DNA of 46,310 bases from an uncultured Alphaproteobacteria bacterium (GTDB taxonomy: Bacteria; Pseudomonadota; Alphaproteobacteria; SP197): NCBI GenBank assembly GCA_938048755.1, contig CALIUG010000009.1, forward strand, positions 1 to 46,310, in the 5' to 3' direction. How positions within the stretch are numbered: position 1 is the stretch's first letter; every line of letters begins with the position of its first letter. The translations under genes were made by a program, and so were the position numbers. The notes beneath the pieces were generated by a model that was not told where the DNA came from, searched no databases, and worked only from the letters and a program-made list of their open reading frames with translations. This document shows, piece by piece, positions 1-9,590 of the stretch.

Positions 1-58
1 CAGACGCGATACCACACACAATCCGCAAACGAAGATCGCTCGACGTAGACTTTCCCAT
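1..58 (-). CDS. IS630-family transposase, N-terminal fragment (runs off the window)
   Basis: Only 19 codons are inside the window, starting ATG at 58 and reading MGKSTSSDLRLRIVCGIAS. Many IS630 transposases begin MGK-x-YSSDLRERV, so the match is specific although short. The start is supported by an AGGAGGT ribosome site (plus-strand ACCTCCT, 64-70) about five bases upstream. The C-terminal DDE catalytic domain is not visible, so intactness cannot be judged. An unrelated short frame is possible but unlikely given the start motif and the ribosome site together. Confidence 0.55.
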   Translation of the reverse strand, partial: MGKSTSSDLRLRIVCGIAS

Positions 59-140
59 GAGACACCTCCTGACCCATGGAATCACCAATCAAACAAAATG
101 GGAATCCCCCAACGATTCCTAATTCACGCACTACGCTCTA
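1..140 (-). mobile_element. Edge of an IS630-family insertion sequence (truncated by window start)
   Basis: The minus strand carries the start of a transposase-like reading frame preceded by a strong ribosome site. About 80 bases further upstream is the tetranucleotide CTAG (138-141). IS630-family elements insert at TA, often within CTAG, so the outer end of the element may lie at the TA at 139-140; the other end is outside the window. The extent is inferred: no second terminal repeat is visible for comparison. Confidence 0.5.
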
Positions 141-190
141 GCTGTAGCCGGGTGGGCTCCCGAAACGACACCTGAGCCGTTGATCGGGGG

Positions 191-814
191 TTACGCCAGA
201 CTTTCGACGCGCGAAACCACGTCTGGCAGGTCCGGGCGCTGGCGTTCCTGGGGGGCGGACTTGCGGGTGCCGATGTGGATGAAGCCGATCAGGTGTTCGT
301 CTTCGGGAATACCCAAAGCCTTCTTGATCACTGGGTTGCGGGAAGGCCAGTTGGTTACCCATTGTGCGCCGTAACCCATGGCGACAGCGGCATTGAGAAG
401 ATTGAAACAGACATTGCCGCCCGATAGCAGCTGCTCGACGGGTGGCACGTTGTCGTTGCCGTGGGTCGTGCGGCTGCTCACCACCACCAGTACGGGCGAA
501 CGATTCGGCCGCACGCGTTCCAGCGCCAGTCGATCTTCGCTTGCGTCGGGTTCGATCTTGGAGAATTCGGCGACAAACAACTCGCCCAGCTCGGCCTGTG
601 CAGCCTTGCTCAGGACCTGAAGCCGCCAGGGGGTCATGCGGCCATGGTCGGGCACACGCACGGCAATCTCGAGCATTCGCGTCAGTTCATCCTCGGACGG
701 ACCGGGCTCGATCAACTGGGCTGCCAGGTTGGAGCGCCGCGTCGCCAGCAGGTCCAGGGCGTTGCCGTCGGTCACGTTGAGGGCAGGGGCGTCGGCTTGG
801 GATGCGTCGGTCAC
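191..814 (-). CDS. Nitroreductase family protein, YdjA-like
   Basis: 207 residues, slightly longer than the usual 180-195 of the YdjA/TdcA-like branch, through a ~20-residue N-terminal extension. The N-terminal part contains RRSNLAAQL and VPDHGRMTPWRLQVL, matching the RRS and PDHG-x-x-PWR motifs that bind FMN in this subfamily. The C-terminal part has GAQWVTNWPS and HIGTRKSAPQERQRPD, the usual phosphate-contact and closing segments. Family members are cytoplasmic FMN flavoproteins that reduce nitro or quinone substrates with NAD(P)H; the substrate cannot be told. It lies 30 bases downstream of the transglycosylase gene on the same strand and may be read from it. An alternative internal start (Met after the extension) is not obvious. 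Confidence 0.85.
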   Translation of the reverse strand: MTDASQADAPALNVTDGNALDLLATRRSNLAAQLIEPGPSEDELTRMLEIAVRVPDHGRMTPWRLQVLSKAAQAELGELFVAEFSKIEPDASEDRLALERVRPNRSPVLVVVSSRTTHGNDNVPPVEQLLSGGNVCFNLLNAAVAMGYGAQWVTNWPSRNPVIKKALGIPEDEHLIGFIHIGTRKSAPQERQRPDLPDVVSRVESLA

Positions 815-844
815 GGTCAGGCTCCGGAAGAAGTGGGAAGTGGT

Positions 845-2812
845 TCAGCAAGGCGCCGCGCAGGCGGTCTTGGGGTCAAGTTGCAGGTCCGCTGCCTGGG
901 CACCGCCCAGCATGCGATAGACCTGCATGCCCTCCAGCACACGCTGGACATAGTTCTGCGTTTCTTCGAAGGGAATCTCCTCGATCCAGTCAACGATATC
1001 GATGCCCGGTGCATGGGGGTCGCCCATTTCTCCGACCCACTGGCGCACGCGCCCGGGACCGGCGTTATAGGATGCGATGGCACACACAAAGGAGCCGTTC
1101 TGGGTTTCCAGCATCTGCTGGATATAGGCCATGCCCAGACGCATGTTGTGCTGTGGATCGTTCAGGAGTTTCGACGACGAGGTCGAAATGCCGAGATCGC
1201 CGGCCATTTCCTGAGCGGTCGGCAGCATCAGCTGCATCAGGCCGCGCGCACCAGCCGGTGAAATTGCCCCGGCATTGAACGCGCTTTCCTGACGGATGAT
1301 GGCCAGGGCAAGCGCGGGATCCACGGTGCTGCCCGCAGGCAGTTCGAGGACCGGATAACCGGCGGTGACCAGAACCGTGCCGTTGCGCACAGCACGTTTT
1401 GCAACGATCACGGCCAGATCGGGCCGGTTCATGACCAGAGCCAGTTGGCCGATCAACTGATGGCGTGCGCTCGACGTGGTGTTGTCGGTCATCGCCAGCA
1501 GGAATGTGCGTACCAGGTTTTCTTCCCCGATCTCGTGAAGCTGACGCACGATGGTGGTGAGTTCGTCATCGGCAAAAGCCTGGAGATCTGCTGACGTGAT
1601 GGACGGGGCTTCGGGAAGCCTTGGCGCCACACCGATCTTGCCGGCGCCAAGCTGGCCATAGAAGGTCGTTCCGTATCCCGCTGCCAAGTCGTACCAGACT
1701 TCGGCCAGAACCATGTCCCCCATGCCTTCGGCGGCACGCCCGGCCCAATAGGCGCCGCGGGCCCGGCTGATGGGGTAACTCACTTCACCGTAGAAGGTCA
1801 TGAAGTGATCGAGCGCGGCACCGGGATTGTCGAGCTTGCGCAGGGCAAGCCATCCCGCCAGCCAGTCCACTTCATGATATAGCGCGCCGCTCTGGGCGTA
1901 GTGATCGGCAAGCACGCGATAGGCGGCACCGTACTCTTCGCCATCCATGAAAATCTCAGCGATTTCCAGGCGCTCTGCTGCCCAGAGGTCGGGATAGCTC
2001 AGACCATGGGGTGCCTTGATCAGAAGCTCCAGAGTTCCCTGGGCATCACCTCGGCTGCTGCGCCAGCGCATGCGCTCATAGAGCAGGCCCTCGTCGTTCT
2101 GCAGGGCAGCCGGTACGGCCGCAATGGCGGCATCCACACCGTTTGCGCCGGTGCGGAGCAGGATGCGCGCCTTGGCCAGAGCGGCGCGATCGCCCTGGAT
2201 ATAGGGCAGGATGCGCTGGGCTGCGGTGGTTTTGCCTTCCCAAATCAGCCGGTCGATGCGCTGCCAGTGCTGTTCGGCGTCGATCAGCACGCCGTATTCA
2301 CGCAGGAAGGTCGTTTCATCTGCAGCGCTGAAGTCCCAGCTTTGCCAGGCTGACGCGATCAGTGCGCGTGCATCGGCATCGCGTCCCAACGTCACCAATG
2401 CGGCAAGGTACTGCAGCAACCCCTCATCGGTTTCGGGCGCAAAGACATCGAAATAGGCCGTCACATCCTGGGCCGAAAGGTCGCTGGGCATGGCGTTCTC
2501 GGCACGCTTGCGCAGGCTTGTCTGGGACGGCCATTCCGGATTCTGAATCAGGAACTGGGCAATCGCGACATAGTCGTTGCTGCGGTCGACATCCTTCAGT
2601 TCCATCCAGCGCAGAACCTTGGCCAGGGTGGGATCGCTTGCCTGGTTTGCGTTCAGGCGGACATCGGACCAGCGATCGGCATAGGCCGCAGCAAAGGCAG
2701 CGCGATAGATCGCGTTGTCGGCATCGGTCAGCGCCTGTTGCGCCTGGGCCTGACCGCCCGCCAGGAACAGCGTGACGATCAGGGAAACTATGACGGACAG
2801 ACGCTTACGCAC
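845..2812 (-). CDS. slt: Soluble lytic murein transglycosylase (Slt70-like)
   Basis: Periplasmic peptidoglycan lyase that cuts the MurNAc-GlcNAc bond to leave 1,6-anhydro-MurNAc. I place the start at GTG 2812 (655 residues), because it begins a clear signal peptide (VRKRLSVIVSLIVTLFLAGG, cleavage near AQA-QQ), is preceded by GGAG at nine bases, and leaves a 22-base gap after sufA instead of a large overlap. The long middle part is helical-repeat-like (superhelical U and L domains). The C-terminal GH23 domain has the catalytic Glu at about residue 509 in RQESAF, then AGARGLMQL and SYNAGPGRV motifs. Length is close to E. coli Slt70. It follows the suf operon closely and may be co-transcribed, although the functions are unrelated. 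Confidence 0.92.
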   Translation of the reverse strand: MRKRLSVIVSLIVTLFLAGGQAQAQQALTDADNAIYRAAFAAAYADRWSDVRLNANQASDPTLAKVLRWMELKDVDRSNDYVAIAQFLIQNPEWPSQTSLRKRAENAMPSDLSAQDVTAYFDVFAPETDEGLLQYLAALVTLGRDADARALIASAWQSWDFSAADETTFLREYGVLIDAEQHWQRIDRLIWEGKTTAAQRILPYIQGDRAALAKARILLRTGANGVDAAIAAVPAALQNDEGLLYERMRWRSSRGDAQGTLELLIKAPHGLSYPDLWAAERLEIAEIFMDGEEYGAAYRVLADHYAQSGALYHEVDWLAGWLALRKLDNPGAALDHFMTFYGEVSYPISRARGAYWAGRAAEGMGDMVLAEVWYDLAAGYGTTFYGQLGAGKIGVAPRLPEAPSITSADLQAFADDELTTIVRQLHEIGEENLVRTFLLAMTDNTTSSARHQLIGQLALVMNRPDLAVIVAKRAVRNGTVLVTAGYPVLELPAGSTVDPALALAIIRQESAFNAGAISPAGARGLMQLMLPTAQEMAGDLGISTSSSKLLNDPQHNMRLGMAYIQQMLETQNGSFVCAIASYNAGPGRVRQWVGEMGDPHAPGIDIVDWIEEIPFEETQNYVQRVLEGMQVYRMLGGAQAADLQLDPKTACAAPC

Positions 2813-2834
2813 GTGATGGAGCTCCGGAAGGTTC

Positions 2835-3179
2835 TCAGACGGTGAAGGACTCGCCGCAGCCGCACATGCCCTTGACGTTGGGATTGTTGAAGACAAACCG
2901 GCTTTCCAGCTTGTCCTCATGCCAGTCGAGTTCGGTGCCCAGCAGGAACATCGCGGCGGTGGGTTCGATCAGGAGCTTCACGCCCTTGTCCTCGATGATG
3001 TCCTCCTTGCCGGTTTCCTCTTCGGCATAGTCCATCGTGTAGGAGAACCCGCTGCAGCCGGCCATCTTGACGCCGACCTTCAGTCCGATCGCCTTGTCGT
3101 TGAGCTTCATGAGCGACTTCACGCGCTCGGCCGCACTGTCGGTCAGGGTCAGCAGTTGTTTATCGGTCATGCCAAACAT
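2835..3179 (-). CDS. sufA: A-type Fe-S cluster carrier SufA/IscA family
   Basis: 114 residues, standard for the HesB/IscA/SufA family, which receives [2Fe-2S] or [4Fe-4S] clusters from the SufBCD scaffold and passes them to apo-proteins. All three ligand cysteines are present: C42 in the GCSGFSY motif and C106/C108 in GMCGCGESF near the C terminus. The start at 3179 has GGAG six bases upstream; a second Met three codons later is possible. It is the last suf gene, separated from sufT by 163 bases holding a large hairpin, so its expression may differ from the rest of the operon. ErpA would be the main alternative name; operon context favours SufA. Confidence 0.9.
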   Translation of the reverse strand: MFGMTDKQLLTLTDSAAERVKSLMKLNDKAIGLKVGVKMAGCSGFSYTMDYAEEETGKEDIIEDKGVKLLIEPTAAMFLLGTELDWHEDKLESRFVFNNPNVKGMCGCGESFTV

Positions 3180-3244
3180 GTTGGTCTCCAGTTCACGTCA
3201 CGCGTGTCGCTTTGAAACCCTATGGGGTCTCTTTGGTCTTCGGT

Positions 3245-3317
3245 GCTAGCCCGCTCCCCCGCCCGGCCACCCACGAGCGTACCCTTGATGGGTGGCCGGG
3301 TGGGGGAGAGGGCTGGC
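3245..3317. repeat. Large imperfect palindrome between sufT and sufA
   Basis: Two 32-base arms (3245-3276 and 3286-3317) are reverse complements with about four mismatches, around a 9-base loop. The core GCCCGGCCACCCA pairs with TGGGTGGCCGGGT. There is no T-run after it on the minus strand, so it is not a textbook intrinsic terminator. It could act as an mRNA-stabilising or attenuating hairpin between sufT and sufA, or be a REP-like repetitive element. Confidence 0.8.
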
Positions 3318-3342
3318 TTTGGCGGTGCGGTTTACCCGCCCA

Positions 3343-3753
3343 TCAGTACATTCCTAGTTCGATCTTGGCGTAATCGGTCATCATGCCGGGATCCCATGGC
3401 GGGTCCCAGACAATCTCCACATCAATGGTGGTCGAGCCTTCCACCTTGGTCACGGCATCGCGCACCCAGATCGGAATGTCTTCGGCCACCGGGCAACCCG
3501 GCGCGGTCAGGGTCATCTCGATCTTGATCGACCCGTCCTTGCGCGAATCAATGGCGTAGATCAGGCCCAGATCATAGATGTTCACGGGAATCTCGGGGTC
3601 AAACACGGTGCGGATGGCATCCACGATGTCACCGATCAGCGGCTCGCCCTCTTCCTGCTCGATCTCACGGGGATCGACATCCTCATCGGGACGCCAGCTC
3701 TCGTGGGTCTTGGTTTCCTGGGCCGGCGGCGCTGGGGCGGTTGTTTCGTCCAT
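3343..3753 (-). CDS. sufT: SUF-associated MIP18/DUF59 protein SufT
   Basis: 136 residues. The N-terminal ~35 residues are acidic, Pro-rich and probably disordered; residues ~38-136 form the MIP18/PaaD-like (DUF59) domain, with DPEIPVNIYDLGLIY and the conserved Cys at 87 in LTAPGCPVA. SufT proteins help maturation of Fe-S proteins and are usually encoded in suf operons, as here between sufU and sufA. The gene starts three bases after the sufU stop, so translation is probably coupled. Cytoplasmic. Confidence 0.88.
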   Translation of the reverse strand: MDETTAPAPPAQETKTHESWRPDEDVDPREIEQEEGEPLIGDIVDAIRTVFDPEIPVNIYDLGLIYAIDSRKDGSIKIEMTLTAPGCPVAEDIPIWVRDAVTKVEGSTTIDVEIVWDPPWDPGMMTDYAKIELGMY

Positions 3754-3756
3754 GGC

Positions 3757-4214
3757 TTACTCCGTCGTCACTGTTTCTTCGCCATCCATGGCGGCCGTCA
3801 TGGTGTGCCAGGCAAGCGTGGCGCATTTCACCCGCATGGGAAACTCGCGCACGCCCGAAAGCACGATCAGCTTGTCGAGGTCTTCGTCGTCGTCGCCGTT
3901 CACGTCGGCATCGTCGCCGGTCACCAGCTTATGGAATTTCTCGAACAGGGCGCGGGCATCGGCTTCGTTCCGGCCCTGCACCATTTCGGTCATCATGGAT
4001 GCCGACGCCATGGAAATCGCGCAACCGCGGCCCTCAAAGGCGACATCCTCAACCAGACCGCCCCTGTCCATCTTCAGATAGACGGTCAGTTGGTCACCGC
4101 AGAGCGGGTTATCGCCTTCGGCCATACGGTTGCAGTCCTCGGGATGGCGGAAGTTCCGCGGGCTCTTGCCGTGATCCAGAATGACCTCCTGATAGAGGTC
4201 GCGCAGGTCATCCA

Positions 4215-4218
<4 letters not shown>
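3757..4218 (-). CDS. sufU: Fe-S assembly sulfur-transfer protein SufU
   Basis: 153 residues, IscU-like fold. The ligand set C40-G-D42 (NPLCGD), C66 (GRGCAIS) and C132 (VKCATLAWHT) is complete. An insertion of about 18 residues before the last cysteine, here rich in Asp (GDDADVNGDDDED), is the hallmark that separates SufU from IscU. SufU accepts persulfide sulfur from SufS. The start overlaps the sufS stop by four bases (ATGA), which indicates translational coupling. Confidence 0.92.
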
Positions 4219-5467
<1,249 letters not shown>

Positions 5468-5471
<4 letters not shown>

Positions 5472-6772
5472 GAATTGCCTCCCTGCCAGGCCTTGGCATG
5501 GCTGCGGAACGCTTCGCGGATGGCGGCGTTGCTGATTTCGTCAATCGCGCCGTCAACAAAGGCGTCGATCAGCAGGCCACGGGCTTCTTCCAGCGGAATG
5601 CCGCGGGCACGCAGGTAGAACAATGCGTGTTCATCGAGTTCACCCACTGTTGCGCCATGGCTGCAAACGACATCGTCGGCATAGATTTCCAGCTCCGGCT
5701 TGGCATCGATTTCAGCCTTGTCGGAAAGCAGCAGCGCCTTGTTGCTCTGGTGGCCGTTGGTACGCTGGGCATCCTTGCGCACCACGATACGACCCTGGAA
5801 CACACCTTTGGAGCGCTCGTCCAGCGCACCCTTGTAAACCTCGCTGCTCTTGCAGTCGGGCGCGGCATGGTCGATCAGTGTCGTGGTATCGAGTTGCTGC
5901 TTGCCCCGGCCCAGATAGGCGCCGTTCAGCATGCAGGACGAGCCCGGTGCCTGCAGTTCGATGGCGATCTGGTTGCGCGCGACCGAGGAGCCCGTCATCA
6001 GGGAGAAGTTCTCGTAAACTGCATCGGCCGAAGCGTGGATCTGCGTCGTGGCGATGTGGAAGGCATCGGCTGCTTCGTCCTGCAGCTTGAAATGGTTCAG
6101 CCTGGCACCGGTTGCCAGCACGATCTCGGCCACGGTGTTGGAGAGGTAGGTGCCGGTCTGTCCGATATGACGCTCCACGATGGTCGCCTGGGCGCCTGGA
6201 TGCAGTACGAAGAGGTTGCGTGGATGCCAGGCTGCGCGGGTATCGCCGGTCGCGCCGATAAACACCAGTTCGATCGGGCGTTCGATGGTCATGCCGTCGG
6301 GCACATAAAGCGCAAAGCCATCGGCCAGCCATGCCGTGTTGAGTGCCACAAAATGACGGCGCCCCAATGTCGCGACCCGTCCGAGATAACTCTCCAGAAA
6401 CGCCTTGGAGTTCTGCATGGCCTGGGCCAGCGGCAGTGCGACCAAGCCATCAGGCAGTCCCGTCAGGTCTGAAAGCCCGGCATGGAAGTGGCCGTTCACA
6501 AAGACTGCGCGATAGGGCTCTGCGCCAAGGTCCATGTCGGGAACCGAAACATCGGCGTCAGGCTCATGGGCATGACCGAACGGGTCGGAGGCCAGCGTGC
6601 GCAGGTCGGTGTACTTCCATTCTTCCACGCGCCGTGTCGGCAGGCCAAGGCCTTCGAAACGGTGTGCGCCGCCCTTGCGCAGGCCGTCAAGCCAGCCGCT
6701 GCCCGCACCCGGGAGGGTTGCGGCGTGCGTCTCGTAGTCTCTGAGCAATCCGGCGTCTGTCATGGCGTTCAT
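5468..6772 (-). CDS. sufD: Fe-S scaffold subunit SufD
   Basis: 434 residues, typical for SufD. The right-handed beta-helix core is recognisable from the C-terminal motifs DDVVCSHGATVGELDEHALFYLRARGIP and LLIDAFVDGAI (quoted in part), shared with SufB. SufD pairs with SufB and two SufC ATPases to form the scaffold. The start codon overlaps the sufC stop by one base (TGATG). A second Met three codons in is an alternative start. Cytoplasmic. Confidence 0.94.
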
Positions 6773-7527
6773 CAGGCTGCTGCCGCAACAATGTCGGCAT
6801 AGCCCTTTTCCTCGAGCTCCAGGGCCAGCGACTTGTCACCACTCAGGATGATGCGTCCGGCTGAGAGAACGTGGACATGGTCGGGCACGATATAGTCCAG
6901 AAGGCGCTGGTAATGGGTGATCACCAGCATGGAACGGTCCTCGGCACGCAGCGCGTTGACGCCGTCGGCCACGGTTTTCAAGGCATCGATGTCGAGGCCT
7001 GAATCCGTTTCGTCCAGAATCGCCAGGGATGGCTCCAGCATCGCCATCTGCAGGACTTCCATGCGCTTCTTCTCGCCACCGGAGAAGCCGGTGTTGAGAG
7101 CGCGGCGAACCATGTCGTTGACGATGGAAAGCTCCTTCAGGCGCGCATCCATGATCTTCTTGAACTCGAAGGCATCCAGTTCCTTCTCGCCGCGCGCCTT
7201 GCGCACGGAGTTCATGGCCTGCTTGAGGAAGGTCACCGTGGGCACGCCGGGAATCTCGACGGGATACTGGAAGGCCAGGAAGACGCCCGCCTGGGCGCGC
7301 TCCTCGGGCAACATCTCCATCAGGTTTTCACCCTTGTACAGCACCTCGCCCTTGGACACCTCATAACCGTCGCGGCCCGAAAGGACATAGGAAAGCGTCG
7401 ACTTGCCCGAGCCGTTGGGGCCCATGATCGCGTGCACTTCACCTGCGCCCATTTCCAGGTTGATCCCCTTAAGGATCTCTTTGCCGTCCACGGTGGCATG
7501 CAGGTCTTTGATCGAAAGAATGTTCAT
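6772..7527 (-). CDS. sufC: Fe-S assembly ATPase SufC
   Basis: 251 residues from ATG 7527, chosen because it has GAGGA five bases upstream and matches the family N terminus (MNILSIKDL); the open frame extends further but overlaps sufB. ABC ATPase motifs are complete: Walker A GPNGSGKST (36-44), signature SGGEKKR (149-155) and Walker B LAILDETDSGLD (168-179), the last being diagnostic for SufC. It powers the conformational change of SufBCD. Unlike transporter ATPases it is soluble. Confidence 0.96.
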   Translation of the reverse strand: MNILSIKDLHATVDGKEILKGINLEMGAGEVHAIMGPNGSGKSTLSYVLSGRDGYEVSKGEVLYKGENLMEMLPEERAQAGVFLAFQYPVEIPGVPTVTFLKQAMNSVRKARGEKELDAFEFKKIMDARLKELSIVNDMVRRALNTGFSGGEKKRMEVLQMAMLEPSLAILDETDSGLDIDALKTVADGVNALRAEDRSMLVITHYQRLLDYIVPDHVHVLSAGRIILSGDKSLALELEEKGYADIVAAAA

Positions 7528-7555
7528 TGTTGTCCTCGTTGCGTGGCGCGTCGGT

Positions 7556-9016
7556 TTAACCGACGCTGCCTTCCAGGCTGATGCCGACGAGCTTCTGGGC
7601 TTCGACGGCAAATTCCATGGGGAGTTCCTGCAGCACCTCGCGGCAGAAGCCGTTGACGATCAGGGTCAGGGCTTCTTCCTCGGGAATGCCGCGCTGGCGG
7701 CAGTAGAAAAGCTGGTCGTCGGAGACCTTCGACGTTGTCGCCTCGTGCTCGACCCGCGCGCTGCGGTTCTTTGATTCGATGTAGGGCACGGTGTGTGCCC
7801 CGCATTCATCACCGATCAGCAGGCTGTCGCACTGGGTATAGTTCTTGGCGCCATGGGCCATGGCATTCATGCGTACCTGGCCGCGATAGGTGCTCTGGGA
7901 TTTGCCCGCCGAGATACCCTTGGCGATGATCCGGCTCCTCGTGTTCTTGCCGATATGGAGCATCTTGGTGCCGGTATCGGCCTGCTGGCGGTTGTTGGTG
8001 ATCGCCACGGAATAGAACTCGCCCACGCTGTCATCGCCTTTAAGGATGCAGCTTGGATACTTCCAGGTGATCGCCGATCCGGTCTCGACCTGGGTCCAGG
8101 AGATCTTGGCGCGTTTTTCGCAAAGGCCGCGTTTGGTCACGAAGTTGTAGATGCCACCCTTGCCGTCCTCGTCACCGGGGTACCAGTTCTGCACGGTCGA
8201 ATACTTGATTTCGGCGTCATCCATCGCGATCAGCTCGACCACGGCGGCATGGAGCTGGTTTTCGTCACGCTGGGGCGCGGTGCAGCCTTCCAGGTAACTC
8301 ACATAGCTGCCTTCGTCGGCCACGATCAGGGTGCGTTCGAACTGGCCGGTTTCCGCGGCATTGATGCGGAAATAGGTCGAAAGCTCCATGGGGCAACGCA
8401 CGCCCTTGGGGATGTAGCAGAACGACCCGTCGGTGAAGACGGCAGAGTTCAGCGCGGCATAGAAGTTGTCGGAGGTCGGCACCACCGAACCCATGTACTT
8501 CCTGACCAGTTCGGGATGGTCCTGGATCGCTTCGGAGATGGCACAGAAGATGATGCCGTCCTTCTCCAGCCGGTCCTTGAAGGTGGTAGCGACCGAAACA
8601 CTGTCGAACACGGCGTCGATGGCGACATTGCGCACGCCGGCCAGCACTTCTTGTTCCTTCAGCGGAATGCCCAGCTTGGCATAGGTGTCGAGCAGGGCCG
8701 GGTCGACCTCGTCCAGGCTCTTGGGCCGGTCGGCGTCGGACTTGGGCGCGGCATAATAGTAGCTGTCCTGATAATCGATGGGCGGATAACCCACGCGCGC
8801 CCACATCGGCTCTGTCATGGTCAGCCAGTGGCGATAGGCTTCCAGGCGCCATTCGAGCAGCCACTCGGGCTCGTTCTTCTTGGCGGAAATGAACCGTACC
8901 GTGTCCTCGCTCAACCCCTTGGGCGCGCGATCCATTTCGATCTCGGTAACAAAACCATGCTTGTACTTGTCGGTCGCTTCGCCGACGGTCTCGATGGTCT
9001 CAAGAACGGCTGCCAT
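7556..9016 (-). CDS. sufB: Fe-S scaffold subunit SufB
   Basis: 486 residues, the expected length. Contains [15 protein letters not shown], the [12 protein letters not shown] segment and, near the C terminus, a conserved cysteine in [18 protein letters not shown] followed by [19 protein letters not shown] (glutamate and histidine of the cluster/FADH2 region). SufB carries the nascent cluster on the SufBCD complex. It is the first enzyme gene after the regulator, 12 bases downstream of it. Confidence 0.96.
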   Translation of the reverse strand: MAAVLETIETVGEATDKYKHGFVTEIEMDRAPKGLSEDTVRFISAKKNEPEWLLEWRLEAYRHWLTMTEPMWARVGYPPIDYQDSYYYAAPKSDADRPKSLDEVDPALLDTYAKLGIPLKEQEVLAGVRNVAIDAVFDSVSVATTFKDRLEKDGIIFCAISEAIQDHPELVRKYMGSVVPTSDNFYAALNSAVFTDGSFCYIPKGVRCPMELSTYFRINAAETGQFERTLIVADEGSYVSYLEGCTAPQRDENQLHAAVVELIAMDDAEIKYSTVQNWYPGDEDGKGGIYNFVTKRGLCEKRAKISWTQVETGSAITWKYPSCILKGDDSVGEFYSVAITNNRQQADTGTKMLHIGKNTRSRIIAKGISAGKSQSTYRGQVRMNAMAHGAKNYTQCDSLLIGDECGAHTVPYIESKNRSARVEHEATTSKVSDDQLFYCRQRGIPEEEALTLIVNGFCREVLQELPMEFAVEAQKLVGISLEGSVG

Positions 9017-9028
9017 GAACGGAATTCC

Positions 9029-9481
9029 TTACTGTTTCGCGCGTGCGGGTTCGGCAAGTTCGGTCAGCGGCGCAATCGCCGGAAAGGCCATCGCCGCCAG
9101 GGAGACGCCTTCAAACGCCTCGCGCAGGGCACTGTTGATCTGGTTCCAGCCGCCACGCATGGGGCACAGGGACTCCACGTCACAGCTTCCGGGGTGGTCG
9201 TCGACACACAGAGTGAGTGCGATCGGGCCTTCGACGGCCTGGACAATCTCGGCGACCGAAATATCTTCGGGCTTGCGCATCAGTTCATAACCACCGTGGG
9301 CGCCGCGATGGGAATCCAGCAGATTCTCGCGGGCAAACACCTTCAGCAACTTGCCGACCGTGGCTTCGGAAAGCCCGGTGCCTTCGGCAACCTGATGGCT
9401 GGTCTGGGTCTCGTGATGACGCCAGGCCATGAAGGTCATGACGACCACGCCGTAATCGGCCATGCGGCTTAATCGGATCAT
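9029..9481 (-). CDS. Rrf2-family Fe-S regulator of the suf operon (SufR/IscR-like)
   Basis: 150 residues from ATG 9481, which begins MIRLSRMADYGVVVM, the usual start of the SUF-associated Rrf2 regulator family; GAGAG lies five bases upstream. A longer upstream frame has no support. Residues 1-65 form a winged helix (HQVAEGTGLSEATVGKLLKV as recognition region). Three cysteines, C92, C100 and C106, in the C-x7-C-x5-C pattern are typical [2Fe-2S] ligands. It probably senses cluster supply and represses the operon when holo. A repeated half-site lies directly upstream and is a candidate autoregulatory operator. Confidence 0.9.
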   Translation of the reverse strand: MIRLSRMADYGVVVMTFMAWRHHETQTSHQVAEGTGLSEATVGKLLKVFARENLLDSHRGAHGGYELMRKPEDISVAEIVQAVEGPIALTLCVDDHPGSCDVESLCPMRGGWNQINSALREAFEGVSLAAMAFPAIAPLTELAEPARAKQ

Positions 9482-9509
9482 CGGGTCTCTCGCGGTTGAT
9501 GCGCCATTT

Positions 9510-9581
9510 GCGCAATCAGAACTAATTTGGGTCTGATTGCCTATGTGTGTCCGTTTGGGCCAGGAGTCAAGGCGCAATCAG
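9510..9581 (-). promoter_or_regulatory. Candidate operator of the suf operon: three CTGATTGC half-sites
   Basis: A perfect 8-base dyad, GCAATCAG (9512-9519) and CTGATTGC (9533-9540), is separated by 13 bases. A third copy, GCGCAATCAG, lies at 9572-9581 and is identical over ten bases to 9510-9519. All lie upstream of the Rrf2 regulator start at 9481. The minus strand also shows a TTGACT hexamer (plus-strand AGTCAA, 9565-9570) that could be a -35 box; no good -10 box is seen. Operator function is inferred from position and symmetry. Confidence 0.55.
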
Positions 9582-9590
9582 GTGCCGAAG

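Noticed and set aside
7793-9472. Plus-strand open frame of 559 codons over sufB
   Set aside because: Antisense to a certain sufB and sufR; low-complexity composition typical of GC-rich shadow frames.
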